Source: Halovenus amylolytica (GTDB taxonomy: Archaea; Halobacteriota; Halobacteria; Halobacteriales; Haloarculaceae). Taken from it: a stretch of 64,000 nt of DNA. Numbering within the stretch: position 1 is the first letter of the stretch; each line of letters opens with the position of its first letter. The translations under genes and the position numbers were made by a program. The stretch is taken from positions 1-64,000 of the forward strand of contig SAYS01000021.1 of the NCBI GenBank assembly GCA_004015825.1, read 5' to 3'. This document shows, in pieces, positions 7,777-16,058 of this stretch. A model generated the notes under the pieces. The model did no database searches and was not told the origin of the DNA. It saw only the letters and a list, made by a program, of their open reading frames with translations.

Positions 7777-8196
7777 CTATCGGTTGCTGTCGGGACCGCC
7801 GAAGATAGCGGATTTGAGGCGTGTTCCGACACCGGAGGGCTGTACCGGGATCTCGTCGTCGACGGACGGCTCTGTGGGTGTCCCGTCGACCTGGGGGCCA
7901 TCGCCGGACTGCTGTTCGTGGATGAGTTCCTGGTACTCCATCTGGAGATCCCAGAGTTTGTCCTCCAATTGTTCGACACGGGCGGCCTTCTCTTTGAGTT
8001 CCTCGCGCTGGTCGCGGAGCATCTCGACTTCGGCTTCGAGACAGGAGACCTGGTTTGCGAGTTCCTCGACGCGGTCGTGGGATTCGATACACTCCCGGAC
8101 GACCTCCGATTTCGACCGGTATGCCGCCCCGACGTCCGACTTCTCTTCCAGAATCTGTTCGTGTTCCTCACTGATTGTGACCGTCAGGCGTGGCAT
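7777..8196 (-). CDS. Ribbon-helix-helix / coiled-coil protein
   Basis: 139 residues. The N-terminus (MPRLTVTISEEHEQILEE...SKSEVVRECIES) reads as a CopG/Arc-type ribbon-helix-helix DNA-binding domain. About 60 residues of heptad-patterned coiled coil follow (VEELANQVSCLEAEVEML to LEDKLWDLQMEY), then a disordered acidic tail. It is probably a dimeric DNA-binding protein of unknown target, of a type common in haloarchaea. No toxin gene lies beside it, so it is not an obvious antitoxin. Confidence 0.7.
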   Translation of the reverse strand: MPRLTVTISEEHEQILEEKSDVGAAYRSKSEVVRECIESHDRVEELANQVSCLEAEVEMLRDQREELKEKAARVEQLEDKLWDLQMEYQELIHEQQSGDGPQVDGTPTEPSVDDEIPVQPSGVGTRLKSAIFGGPDSNR

Positions 8197-8268
8197 TGTT
8201 CTATCCAGTTCTGTGCGGGTTGGTTACCTAAAACTACGTCAGACGATCGGCGGACGACCCTCAACCAG

Positions 8269-8700
8269 TTATCCAATCTCGACGACAAGAACGGGTTCGT
8301 CGGCGTTTTTCACTACCCGTTCGGTCGTGCTGCCGAGACTCGCGAGGCGTTCGGGGCCGGTCTTGCCGTGGGTGCCCATCACGATCAGATCCATCCCCTC
8401 CTCGGAGGCGTAGTCCGTGATCGTCTTGTGAGGGACACCTTCCAGTTTCGTCGTTTCGATATCGATTCCTTCCTCTTCGAGGCGGACACGTGCATCGTCG
8501 ATGGCGCGGTCGGCCTCCTCTTCGAGCGAGCGTCGGATCTCGTCGGTCGAATCGTCGCTGGCTGCCATGTAGTGGCGTTTGTCCAGCACATAGAGTACGT
8601 GTACTGTCGCATCCTGATCGTCAGCGATCGTTATCGCGTGTTCGAGTGCGTCTGTCGTCCCGGAACTCCCGTCGGTCGGAAGCAGTATTCGGTCGTACAT
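8269..8700 (-). CDS. Universal stress protein (UspA family)
   Basis: 143 residues starting MYDRILLPTDGSSGT. The ATP-binding variant signature GTHGKTGPERLASLGSTTERV is present near the C-terminus. The ATG at 8700 matches the family start; a longer frame adds 17 unrelated residues. UspA proteins form cytosolic dimers and often bind ATP; physiological role here is unspecified. A second, different Usp gene lies at 12095. Confidence 0.9.
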   Translation of the reverse strand: MYDRILLPTDGSSGTTDALEHAITIADDQDATVHVLYVLDKRHYMAASDDSTDEIRRSLEEEADRAIDDARVRLEEEGIDIETTKLEGVPHKTITDYASEEGMDLIVMGTHGKTGPERLASLGSTTERVVKNADEPVLVVEIG

Positions 8701-8788
8701 GCTCGTAGGTGTGGCCACCAGCGGTTTGTAGGTTTCCCAATACCCCGACAACTTTACACGATAGGGCTGGGCCTGTCGGTGGGTGAAA

Positions 8789-10387
8789 TCAGTAGTGGCT
8801 CACGTACCGTGGGAGTCGAGTCGCAATGCCGCGTTCCCGACTCTCACCGGTCAGCATCGCCTGAAGTTCCGCGGGGGTACGATCCTGTTCACTGCCCGCG
8901 TTTCGATCGATTACACCGAGTCGGTCAGAGTCGAGTTCGTCGGCACCGATCACGGTGTAGTAGGGAACCCCCTCCGCACCGGCGGCAGCGAGGCGGTCGC
9001 GGACCGGGATGTCGCGGTCGTCGATATCGACGCGGATAGCCGCTGTTTCGAACTGCTCGGCCAGTTCCTCACAGTACGCGAGATGGTCTGTGAGTTCGAT
9101 CGGAACGAGTCGGAACTGGACCGGAGCGAGCCAGACCGGAAGCTGTGGCTGATCACTGGCGGCGAGCACCGCTCCGAGTGTTCGTTCGATTGCACCGGCA
9201 GGCAGGGAGCGGACGACGATCGGATCTGTCGCATCGAGAGTGAGTCCCTCGACGCCACTGTCGTCGATCACCACCGTCGGCGTCGTGATCGGCTGGCCGT
9301 CCGCGAGCGTGTGGAAATCGAGTGTGACCAGCCAGTCGGCCGTCGGGCGGCGTTCGACCAGCACAGGTCGACCGAACATCGCAGCGAGCGCAGTGACCTG
9401 CTCCCCGTGTGTCTCCAGACAGTCGCCCCGAACACGGAGGACCGGTTCGTAGGACAGGTGAAGGCTGGTCAGAAGTCGATGGACGAGTGCGGCCTGTTCG
9501 CAGGCCTCCGCGAACGCCCCCGGCAGGTCCGCGACGAGTGCAGACAGTGCTGGGACCGTGCTGGCCGGGAGCAAGCCGTCCCCGTCGACCAGCTCGCGGT
9601 GGTCGCTGGTAGTTTCGAACAGCCGGACCGGGAGATCAGCTGTCGAACAGGAATAGTGGTGGAACACCGACCGGTCGCCAGTCCCGAGTCGCTCGACGGG
9701 AACTGCGCCGTACTCGGCTATCGAGTCCGAAACGTGGGCTTCGAGGAGATCACGGGCGAGAACACCGCGCGGACGGAGAAATGCGCTTCCATCATCGCCG
9801 ACGTCGAACAGTCCAAACTCCGTCCCTGTCGTCGCGTACTCGGGGTCGTCGGGCGTCGTCCCACCACGCTCCCAGTCGAGAACAGTCGCCGTCTCGGGGT
9901 CGACCGAGTCGGGTTCGACACCCCCGAACGTGCCATCGCTGTAGCACTGCCACTCGCGGTCCGCAGCGTCCGCTGTCGGGACAATCCGGTACTGTTGGAC
10001 TGCGTGGGGATGGGCCTTCGTCTGGATATCGAAGGCGATGTCCCAGCCGAGCGGGACCCGAACAACGGTGAACTGGTCGAGATGAGCTGTCAGCCGATCG
10101 AGGACAGCGCCGACCTGTTCCCCGCCGGCAGGGCTGTCAGTGAGCTGTCGGCAGGGAACCACTCCGATCCGGTCCGTGTTCAGCTGCGCCGTGACGTCGC
10201 CGATTCGGCGTGCTGTCTCCCGAGTCGTCGTCTCTGTGCGCCGGGAATCACCGGCTTCGACAGCGACGAAGACGACGACAGCACTCTCAAGATTGCCCTC
10301 TGTCTCACCGTTCGTCGTGTCGATATCCGGCTCGGGATTGCGGGCCTCGAACCCGAACTCGTCAGCGTGGACACAGAGCAGTCGCAT
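8789..10387 (-). CDS. Degenerate threonyl-tRNA synthetase paralogue
   Basis: 532 residues, shorter than archaeal ThrRS (about 610-650). The first ~140 residues match the archaeal ThrRS editing domain (MRLLCVHADEFGFE at the start; VPLGWDIAFDIQTKAHPHA near 130). The end carries the anticodon-binding domain opening LPVWLAPVQFRLVPI. The middle still shows a DLPVRL motif-2 region and an IERTLGAVL motif-3 remnant. The PMNCPGH block, the RGFTQDDAH block and the motif-3 His are gone, removing all three zinc ligands. It is unlikely to charge tRNA; a trans-editing or tRNA-binding role is inference. The real ThrRS should lie elsewhere. Confidence 0.72.
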   Translation of the reverse strand: MRLLCVHADEFGFEARNPEPDIDTTNGETEGNLESAVVVFVAVEAGDSRRTETTTRETARRIGDVTAQLNTDRIGVVPCRQLTDSPAGGEQVGAVLDRLTAHLDQFTVVRVPLGWDIAFDIQTKAHPHAVQQYRIVPTADAADREWQCYSDGTFGGVEPDSVDPETATVLDWERGGTTPDDPEYATTGTEFGLFDVGDDGSAFLRPRGVLARDLLEAHVSDSIAEYGAVPVERLGTGDRSVFHHYSCSTADLPVRLFETTSDHRELVDGDGLLPASTVPALSALVADLPGAFAEACEQAALVHRLLTSLHLSYEPVLRVRGDCLETHGEQVTALAAMFGRPVLVERRPTADWLVTLDFHTLADGQPITTPTVVIDDSGVEGLTLDATDPIVVRSLPAGAIERTLGAVLAASDQPQLPVWLAPVQFRLVPIELTDHLAYCEELAEQFETAAIRVDIDDRDIPVRDRLAAAGAEGVPYYTVIGADELDSDRLGVIDRNAGSEQDRTPAELQAMLTGESRERGIATRLPRYVSHY

Positions 10388-10540
10388 TAGCTCTGGACAC
10401 TGGCTGCACCCGAAAAAGCGTGCCGAACCACCACGGGAGCAGCTGTCATTTGAGATAGGACGATCATTTGGAAAATAGTGGTTAAAACCGGCAGACAAGA
10501 AGAACAGAGCAAATTTATACATTATTCGCGAACTTATTTC

Positions 10541-10576
10541 GGATAAACACACCGGATTATCCAAAAAGTATTTATC
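10541..10576 (+). promoter_or_regulatory. Promoter with adjacent inverted repeat
   Basis: GGATAA and TTATCC (10541-10546 and 10557-10562) form an inverted repeat immediately upstream of an AGTATTTAT TATA-like box, about 25-30 bp before the small zinc-protein ATG. A TGAGGT ribosome-binding site follows just before the start. The repeat could be an operator; this is positional inference. Confidence 0.4.
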
Positions 10577-10598
10577 AGAGTGGATCTTTGTGAGGTAT

Positions 10599-10721
10599 AT
10601 GCCCAAGCGAACTAAAAAATCGGTAATTGAATCGCACACCGAACTCGCACGATCGTACGTACGCTGTCCGAGCTGTGGCAACCAGATTCCGGCCAGCGCA
10701 GAGGAGTGCCGGAGCTGTTGA
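10599..10721 (+). CDS. Small zinc-ribbon protein (40 aa)
   Basis: A 40-residue basic-then-cysteine-rich protein starting MPKRTKKSV. Its second half holds CPSC and CRSC, a four-cysteine set expected to bind one zinc. It has a TATA-like box and a TGAGGT Shine-Dalgarno-like site upstream, which support expression. Many haloarchaeal micro-proteins of this kind exist; a few act in regulation, most are unassigned. No function is claimed. Confidence 0.65.
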   Translation: MPKRTKKSVIESHTELARSYVRCPSCGNQIPASAEECRSC

Positions 10722-10782
10722 CCAGTCGGTAGAACGCTGCGAGATATAGTCGTCGACGTTCGAACTGCGTCGTCGTGCGGTG

Positions 10783-11001
10783 CTACCAGTCGAAAAAGAC
10801 AGTCACCGGATGGCCGTCCTTGCAGGGCATCTGGATGTTTCGCGGGCGTGCAGCGCCATTCTCGCTGTAATCGGGTACATCTTCGGGGTTCGTCGTCAGT
10901 GTCAGAATCTCCGATTCGCGAGGAAGCGACACCGTGAGATCAGACTGACAGACCGGACATTCCACCGTCGTGATCCCGCCGCGTTCCCCGGACGCCTCCA
11001 T
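10783..11001 (-). CDS. Small cysteine-containing protein (72 aa)
   Basis: 72 residues starting MEASGERGGITTVECPVC. One CPVC pair near residue 15-18 and a later MPCKDGH (Cys plus His) could form a zinc site. The middle (TLTTNPEDVPDYSE) is polar. It sits alone between an oppositely oriented micro-protein and a DUF5787 gene. Function unknown. Confidence 0.6.
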   Translation of the reverse strand: MEASGERGGITTVECPVCQSDLTVSLPRESEILTLTTNPEDVPDYSENGAARPRNIQMPCKDGHPVTVFFDW

Positions 11002-11060
11002 ATGTAGGTGTCCGGGGAGTAGATATTATAGGCCTTATGGTCCCCAGAGTAACGAGAGAT

Positions 11061-12011
11061 TTATCCGTAGTTATCCAGGCTACCCTGTGTTCGGCTTCGG
11101 CCGGCTGGCTCCGGCTCCCAGGCCGACCGCTCTGCCCGGACTGTATCGGGATCGACCGCCGGCCTGTCGGCTGGTTCGTAGCCGTCACAACAGTCACCAC
11201 AGTCCTCGGCGGGGCGGACCAGTCGCTCCTTCCAGGGGCAGTAGGGTAGTCCTGCCCCGTCCGGATCGATCCGTGCACACGGTGGCAGATCGTAGGTCCG
11301 CCAGCCCTTGCCGTAGGCGCGTTCGGCGACACGGCGTCGCTGGCGCTCGATCTCGTCGGATGTCGCGATTTCGATTTCGGTCCGTGTACTCGATCGCGAC
11401 GTGATCTCGATTCCCGGCTCGGAGACCGGCAGCCGGCTGGGTTCGCGCACGACGGTTCGCTCGCCACTGTCGGGATCGAACCGCCAGATTCCGACCGGAT
11501 CGGGAATCCGGTTGCGGTGTGCACCCGTGACGTAGGAACTCGTCGCCAGCACGACCTCGTCGAGGAGGCCGAGTTCGATATCGGTCAACAGCTGTGTTTC
11601 GAGATCGCCAGGGCGGTCGAGATCGGGTTTGTTCTCGATACCGCGGATGGTGCCGTACCAGTCAGGATAGCGAACACTCTGGCGGACGTGGGTTCGACTC
11701 TTGTGCCGTTCCCGCTCGAAGAAGCCGCAGTCGACAGCGGCATCGACGACATCCCGGGCACGGTCGGGGTGGCAGTCGAAGGCATGCTTCCAGTAGGTGG
11801 CAGTGCCAGCGCCGACATCGCTTTCGATCGCAAGCGGCGGAATCGTCTCGGCGGTGATCGCCCGGCGGTCGTCGAACTCGGGGCCAGGCGTGATCGAGAC
11901 GATATCCATTACCCGGCTGCCGTGACAGGACGTCCCGAGCTGGCGGCTCACAATCGTCTCCTCGGCTTCGAGGTGTGCACACAGCGCCAGTTCGAACCCG
12001 AACTCTCGCAC
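11061..12011 (-). CDS. DUF5787 nuclease-like protein with C-terminal cysteine cluster
   Basis: 316 residues from a GTG start (VREFGFELALCAHLEAEE), the family's usual beginning; the longer open frame upstream overlaps the divergent Usp gene. The IRGIENKPDL segment followed by LETQLLTDIELGLLDEVVLAT resembles the E-x-K half of a PD-(D/E)XK nuclease core. Near the end PPC...LPYC...DCGDCC supplies at least five cysteines, comparable in layout to the Fe-S cluster of Cas4/AddB-type nucleases. Nuclease activity and an Fe-S cluster are inference. The protein is found across haloarchaea without assigned function. Confidence 0.7.
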   Translation of the reverse strand: MREFGFELALCAHLEAEETIVSRQLGTSCHGSRVMDIVSITPGPEFDDRRAITAETIPPLAIESDVGAGTATYWKHAFDCHPDRARDVVDAAVDCGFFERERHKSRTHVRQSVRYPDWYGTIRGIENKPDLDRPGDLETQLLTDIELGLLDEVVLATSSYVTGAHRNRIPDPVGIWRFDPDSGERTVVREPSRLPVSEPGIEITSRSSTRTEIEIATSDEIERQRRRVAERAYGKGWRTYDLPPCARIDPDGAGLPYCPWKERLVRPAEDCGDCCDGYEPADRPAVDPDTVRAERSAWEPEPAGRSRTQGSLDNYG

Positions 12012-12094
12012 GGGGAGGGGTTGGCGCCCGGGACGCAAAACTGCTCGGTCGGCGTGGCTGGAAGGTATATACGCCCTGCGCGCCCAGTAGCAGT

Positions 12095-12526
12095 ATGCAG
12101 CCGTCACACGTGCTCGTCCCACTCGACGGGTCGCCGCTGGCCGAGAAGGCACTCGCCCACGCACTCGCAGTGTTCGACTGCCGCGTGACGGTGTTGAACG
12201 TCGTGACACCGCTGGATGCACCGCTGAGTGAGGGCGGCGTTCTAGAGGCGGGTGACGAACGCATCGAGACGGGACGCGTCCACGCCGAACAGGTGATCGA
12301 CCGGGCCGAGACGCAGACCGAAACAGCGGGCCAGACGATCGAGGTCGTCGTCGAAACGGGCGAACCAGCGGAGACAATTCTCGCGTTCGTCGACGAGCAC
12401 GATGTCGATCAGGTCGTGATGGGTGGCCACGGCGGGGGCAAGGGCCGGATCGTCCGCCGACTGCTCGGGACGGTCGCGACTGCTGTCGTCGGCGACGCTC
12501 CGGTGACTGTGACCGTCGTCCGGTAG
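12095..12526 (+). CDS. Universal stress protein (UspA family)
   Basis: 143 residues starting MQPSHVLVPLDGSPLAEKAL, with the C-terminal VMGGHGGGKGRIVRRLLGTVATAV glycine-rich ATP-binding loop. A TATATA box (near 12067) lies about 27 bp before the ATG, indicating a nearly leaderless transcript. It converges on the phosphate permease gene with only 1 bp between the stops; PiT-Usp pairs are frequent in haloarchaea, suggesting a link, though they are on opposite strands here. Confidence 0.88.
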   Translation: MQPSHVLVPLDGSPLAEKALAHALAVFDCRVTVLNVVTPLDAPLSEGGVLEAGDERIETGRVHAEQVIDRAETQTETAGQTIEVVVETGEPAETILAFVDEHDVDQVVMGGHGGGKGRIVRRLLGTVATAVVGDAPVTVTVVR

Positions 12527-12527
12527 C

Positions 12528-13730
12528 TCACTGGATGCCGAGTACCGTCGACAGGAGTCGGTAGAGTCCGAACCCGATCGCGATCGACATGACCAGCGTG
12601 ATGACCCAGAAGGCCAGAGTAACACCGATTTTCCGCCGCGAGACGCCCGCCGATCCCGCGGCGAGGCCGCCACCGATCACCCCGGAGATGATGATGTTGT
12701 TGAAAGAGATTGGAATCCCGAGTGCGATCGCCACCTGTGCGATGATGAATCCAGGGACGAGGGCAGCGATCGACCGCCGGGCGCCGAGCTGTGCGTACTC
12801 GCGGGAGGTCGCCTGCAGGAGGCGTGGGGCACCCATCCACGCACCGGCGAGAATCCCGAGTGCACCGATTCCGAGCAGGATGATCGACGGCAAGCCGAGT
12901 TCGACGCTGTAGAGATTTTCGAGTGGACCCGTCGCGAGTCCGACCTGACTCCCACCGCTGGAGAAGGCCACCACGCTCCCGAGAATCAGCAGGAAGGTTC
13001 GAATCCCCTGTTCTGCAGAGACCTGCGTCTTGGCGCGGATATACCGGAACCCGACCGCGGCGACCACCACCGTGGCGAGGATTGCGACCACGTCGACACC
13101 GGCGACGAGTGGTCGGCCAACCGCAAACGAGGCGGCTTCGGCGAGTGATCCCTGTGCGCGCTCCGGATGGGGGATCACACCGAGTCGGATGTTCGCCAGA
13201 ATGGCACCTACGACCGCGGCAAGCAGTGGGACGCCGACCGTCTCCGGGACCTCCTCACGCCGGAGCAAAGTTGCGGTAACGTAGGCGAGTCCGCCCGACA
13301 TCGGCGGGACGAGCAGCCAGAAGGTGCCGATCCGCTGGTAGGTGCCGAACGCGGGATCGCCGCCCAGCGAGAGTCCGACGCCGACCAGCGCGCCGGTCGT
13401 CGCGAACGCCGCCGGGACGGGATAGCCGCTGTAGACGCCGAAGATCATGAACGACGCCGCGACGAGCAGTCCTGTACTCGCTGCCAGCGGCGTGATCGTG
13501 ACACCGCCGATGAGATCCGCGCCAACAGTTTCCGAGATCGCGCCACCCTGGGTGAGTGCACCCGCTGCGGCGAAGATACCGATGAGGAATGCAGCGCGCA
13601 TCGTCGAGATGGCGTTGGCACCGATCGCAGGCGCGAAGGGTGGCGAGTTGCTGTTCGCACCCAGTGCCCAGGCCATAAAGAGGCCGGCAAGCGTCGCAAA
13701 GACCACGAGAATCCAGAAGGTAACCGTCAC
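12528..13730 (-). CDS. PiT-family inorganic phosphate permease
   Basis: 400 residues with about ten transmembrane segments. Both duplicated PiT signatures are visible: GANSNSPPFAPAIGANAIS near residue 25 and SFNNIIISGVIGGGLAAG near the C-terminus. PiT carriers move metal-phosphate or sodium/proton-coupled phosphate across the membrane. Length agrees with archaeal PiT proteins. The AT-rich region upstream (13830-13890) probably holds promoters for this gene and the divergent dehydrogenase. Confidence 0.88.
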   Translation of the reverse strand: MTVTFWILVVFATLAGLFMAWALGANSNSPPFAPAIGANAISTMRAAFLIGIFAAAGALTQGGAISETVGADLIGGVTITPLAASTGLLVAASFMIFGVYSGYPVPAAFATTGALVGVGLSLGGDPAFGTYQRIGTFWLLVPPMSGGLAYVTATLLRREEVPETVGVPLLAAVVGAILANIRLGVIPHPERAQGSLAEAASFAVGRPLVAGVDVVAILATVVVAAVGFRYIRAKTQVSAEQGIRTFLLILGSVVAFSSGGSQVGLATGPLENLYSVELGLPSIILLGIGALGILAGAWMGAPRLLQATSREYAQLGARRSIAALVPGFIIAQVAIALGIPISFNNIIISGVIGGGLAAGSAGVSRRKIGVTLAFWVITLVMSIAIGFGLYRLLSTVLGIQ

Positions 13731-13955
13731 TGCACGCCCCTCCGGTAGCCTGACGCCAGCAGACAGCAGGAATCGATACCCCGACCTCTCCAGCCGTCAG
13801 TTCCGCTGCTCGCCGGGAAATCCAGTAGAGATGTCATTCGATAACAACCACATTACACCTCTACACCGGGCACTGGCTTATATTTGCGCAGCGGTGTCGG
13901 GGCGTGATGGCTGGATCAACAGCAGTGTTATTGAGCGACCAGCCCACTCGAACGT

Positions 13956-15164
13956 ATGCACAACACAGCGTTTCGATTCGAGTACGATCCCGGCATCATC
14001 AGACACGGCCGGGGCTGTGTGGTGGCGCTCGGTGACGAACTCGCAAGGCAGGACTGTACTCGCGCACTCGTCGTCTGCGGACAGACGGTCGGGTCGACGC
14101 CAGCGGTGATAGATCCGATCAAAGAGGGACTCGGGGATCGACTTGTCGGGATCTTCGACGAGACGACCCCGGCGAAGCGACTCGACACGGCGATTTCGGG
14201 CGTCGAACGGATGCGTGAACTCGACGCCGACGCTCTCGTTGCCGTCGGTGGCGGGAGTAGCCTCGACGTCGCGAAGGTGATGAGCGTCGTTTCGGCGTCC
14301 GGTCGAGACCGTGACGAGATCGGCACGGAGTTCGCAGAGACGGGGACGGTAACGGCACCGGCAGCCGAGTTACCGCCACTCGTGGCCGTGCCGACGACAC
14401 TGGCTGGCGCGGATCTCTCTGCGCTCGCGGGGATCACGGCCAATCCAGAGTCGGGGCTGGTCGACGAGCAGCGGAGTGGTGGCGTCTCCGACCCCAGACT
14501 CATGCCGGCTGCGCTGTTCTACGATCCCGCGCTCGTCGAGACGACACCCCGAGAGGTCCTGACTGCCTCGGCGATGAACGGCTTCGACAAGGGCGTCGAG
14601 ACGCTGTACGCCGCGAACGCGACACCCATCACCGACGGGACGGCGGTGCGGGGGCTCAATCTGCTCTGGGACGGGCTGTCGACGCTGACCGACGAACCAG
14701 ACTCGTGGGCAACAGAGGAAATCCTCCAGGGGATCATCTGCGTACAGTACGGTATCTCGCGGCCGGAGGGGACGACGCTGTCGCTGATTCACGCCTACGG
14801 CCACGGGCTGAAAGCAACGGTCGATATCCAGCAGGGAGTCGCCCACGGAATCGTCGCACCGCACGCACTCGAGTCCCTCTTCGAGCAGGTCGACGGCCGG
14901 CGGGAGCTGCTCGCCCGCGCGTTCGATATCGAGACTGGATCGCTCTCGCAAGCCGAGGTCGGGAACGCCGTGATCGAGGAAGTGCGGGCAGTCAGGGACG
15001 CACTGGAGTTACCGACACAGCTCCGGAGTGTCGAGGGACTCGAACGAAGTGATCTCGATACAATCGCCGAGACGACGATAGAGGATTCCTTCCTCGACAA
15101 CTGCCCGCCGGAATTCGAGCCGACGGTCGAGGGACTGAAAGGTGTCCTCGAAGCCGCGTGGTGA
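13956..15164 (+). CDS. Iron-containing alcohol dehydrogenase family protein
   Basis: 402 residues. The N-terminal half has the NAD(P) site LDADALVAVGGGSSLDVAK; the C-terminal half has the metal-ligand pattern NGFDKGVETLY...HAYGHGLKATVDIQQGVAHG. This is the group III (iron-activated) ADH fold shared by alcohol dehydrogenases and maleylacetate reductase. The VPTTLAGADLSALAGIT motif is close to maleylacetate-reductase-like members. Substrate is not predictable from the sequence. A convergent flavin reductase follows. Confidence 0.85.
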   Translation: MHNTAFRFEYDPGIIRHGRGCVVALGDELARQDCTRALVVCGQTVGSTPAVIDPIKEGLGDRLVGIFDETTPAKRLDTAISGVERMRELDADALVAVGGGSSLDVAKVMSVVSASGRDRDEIGTEFAETGTVTAPAAELPPLVAVPTTLAGADLSALAGITANPESGLVDEQRSGGVSDPRLMPAALFYDPALVETTPREVLTASAMNGFDKGVETLYAANATPITDGTAVRGLNLLWDGLSTLTDEPDSWATEEILQGIICVQYGISRPEGTTLSLIHAYGHGLKATVDIQQGVAHGIVAPHALESLFEQVDGRRELLARAFDIETGSLSQAEVGNAVIEEVRAVRDALELPTQLRSVEGLERSDLDTIAETTIEDSFLDNCPPEFEPTVEGLKGVLEAAW

Positions 15165-15182
15165 GACAGAACAGAGTGGCGA

Positions 15183-15671
15183 CTACTCGTTGCTAATCGT
15201 GCCCCACTCGCCCTCGAAGAAGGTGAGTGCGTCCTGATCGTCTTCGAGCAGATCCGCGGCCTCGACGTGGCCGATGTAGATCGTGTGATCGCCAGCCTCG
15301 ACGGTATCGTGGATCGAGCAGTCGATGTAGCCGAGCGATTCGGTAAAGACCGGTGCGCCCGTCGTGGCAGTCGTCGTGAGGTGGTCCTCGAAGGGGTGGA
15401 CTTCCTCCTCGGCCATGTCGGCGAAACACTCGCCGAGAATCTGCTGGCCGGCAGAGAGAATGTTGACACAGTAGCCGTCGGCGTCGCCCGAATCGAGCAG
15501 TTCGTGGGCCTCGGTGTCGTGGTCGAGACAGACCAGGACGAGCGGTGGCTCCAGGGAGACACTCGTGAAGGCGTTGACTGTGATCCCGTGTGGTGACTCG
15601 CTGTTTAGCGTGACCGCCGTGACGCCGGTTGCGAACTCACCCATGACACTCCGCAGGTCGATATCTGACAT
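15183..15671 (-). CDS. Flavin reductase family protein (FMN-binding split barrel)
   Basis: 162 residues starting MSDIDLRSVMGEFATGVTAVTL, the hallmark N-terminus of flavin-reductase-like split barrels. FTSVSLEPPLVLVCLDHD (phosphate/flavin binding) and TIYIGHVEAADL follow. Such proteins reduce FMN/FAD with NAD(P)H for a partner oxygenase, or act as FMN proteins. No monooxygenase gene is adjacent, so the partner is unknown. Confidence 0.85.
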   Translation of the reverse strand: MSDIDLRSVMGEFATGVTAVTLNSESPHGITVNAFTSVSLEPPLVLVCLDHDTEAHELLDSGDADGYCVNILSAGQQILGECFADMAEEEVHPFEDHLTTTATTGAPVFTESLGYIDCSIHDTVEAGDHTIYIGHVEAADLLEDDQDALTFFEGEWGTISNE

Positions 15672-15747
15672 ACCAACCGGTTGGAGACTCCGACAGATGA
15701 AGATTCGCTCTTGGACTCGACAGACGTGGTCGGTGGCGATCAGCGAG

Positions 15748-15930
15748 TTAGCTACTCACTCGAATGGTCTCCTGTTTCGGGACAGTGATTCTGTGCCCGC
15801 AGCCTTTGCACTGGATTCGCCACGCCTTCGGCCCTTCGTTGAGCACATCGTACCCCTTCCGGGGATCACTTACCCACATTCGTTTGAACTCTTTCCCACA
15901 TTCGCTACAATCATCGAACTTCGGTCCCAT
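15748..15930 (-). CDS. Small zinc-finger protein (60 aa)
   Basis: 60 residues starting MGPKFDDCSECGKEF, with a second CKGCG pair at about residue 42-46, making a C4 zinc ribbon. A basic stretch between (KRMWVSDPRKGY) could contact nucleic acid. The upstream region shared with rfcC is AT-rich and contains a 12-bp palindrome. Function unknown. Confidence 0.7.
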   Translation of the reverse strand: MGPKFDDCSECGKEFKRMWVSDPRKGYDVLNEGPKAWRIQCKGCGHRITVPKQETIRVSS

Positions 15931-15985
15931 ATAGTAGTAGATATTGTGGTTTATTTATCATAAATGTAACTACTAGAACGAATAT

Positions 15986-15997
15986 TCACAATTGTGA
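15986..15997. promoter_or_regulatory. Perfect 12-bp palindrome between divergent genes
   Basis: TCACAATTGTGA lies in the 128-bp region between the small zinc-finger gene and rfcC, next to AT-rich blocks that could be TATA boxes for either. A dimeric regulator site is plausible but unproven. Confidence 0.3.
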
Positions 15998-16058
15998 TGA
16001 GGCACCTGCCCGAACGCGAAAGGAAGATTTGTACCGGGGGAGCATCTATACGGCAGCG

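Noticed and set aside
8783..10390. A 535-codon open frame antisense to the ThrRS-like gene
   Set aside because: The reverse strand gives recognisable ThrRS domains; this one gives nothing coherent.
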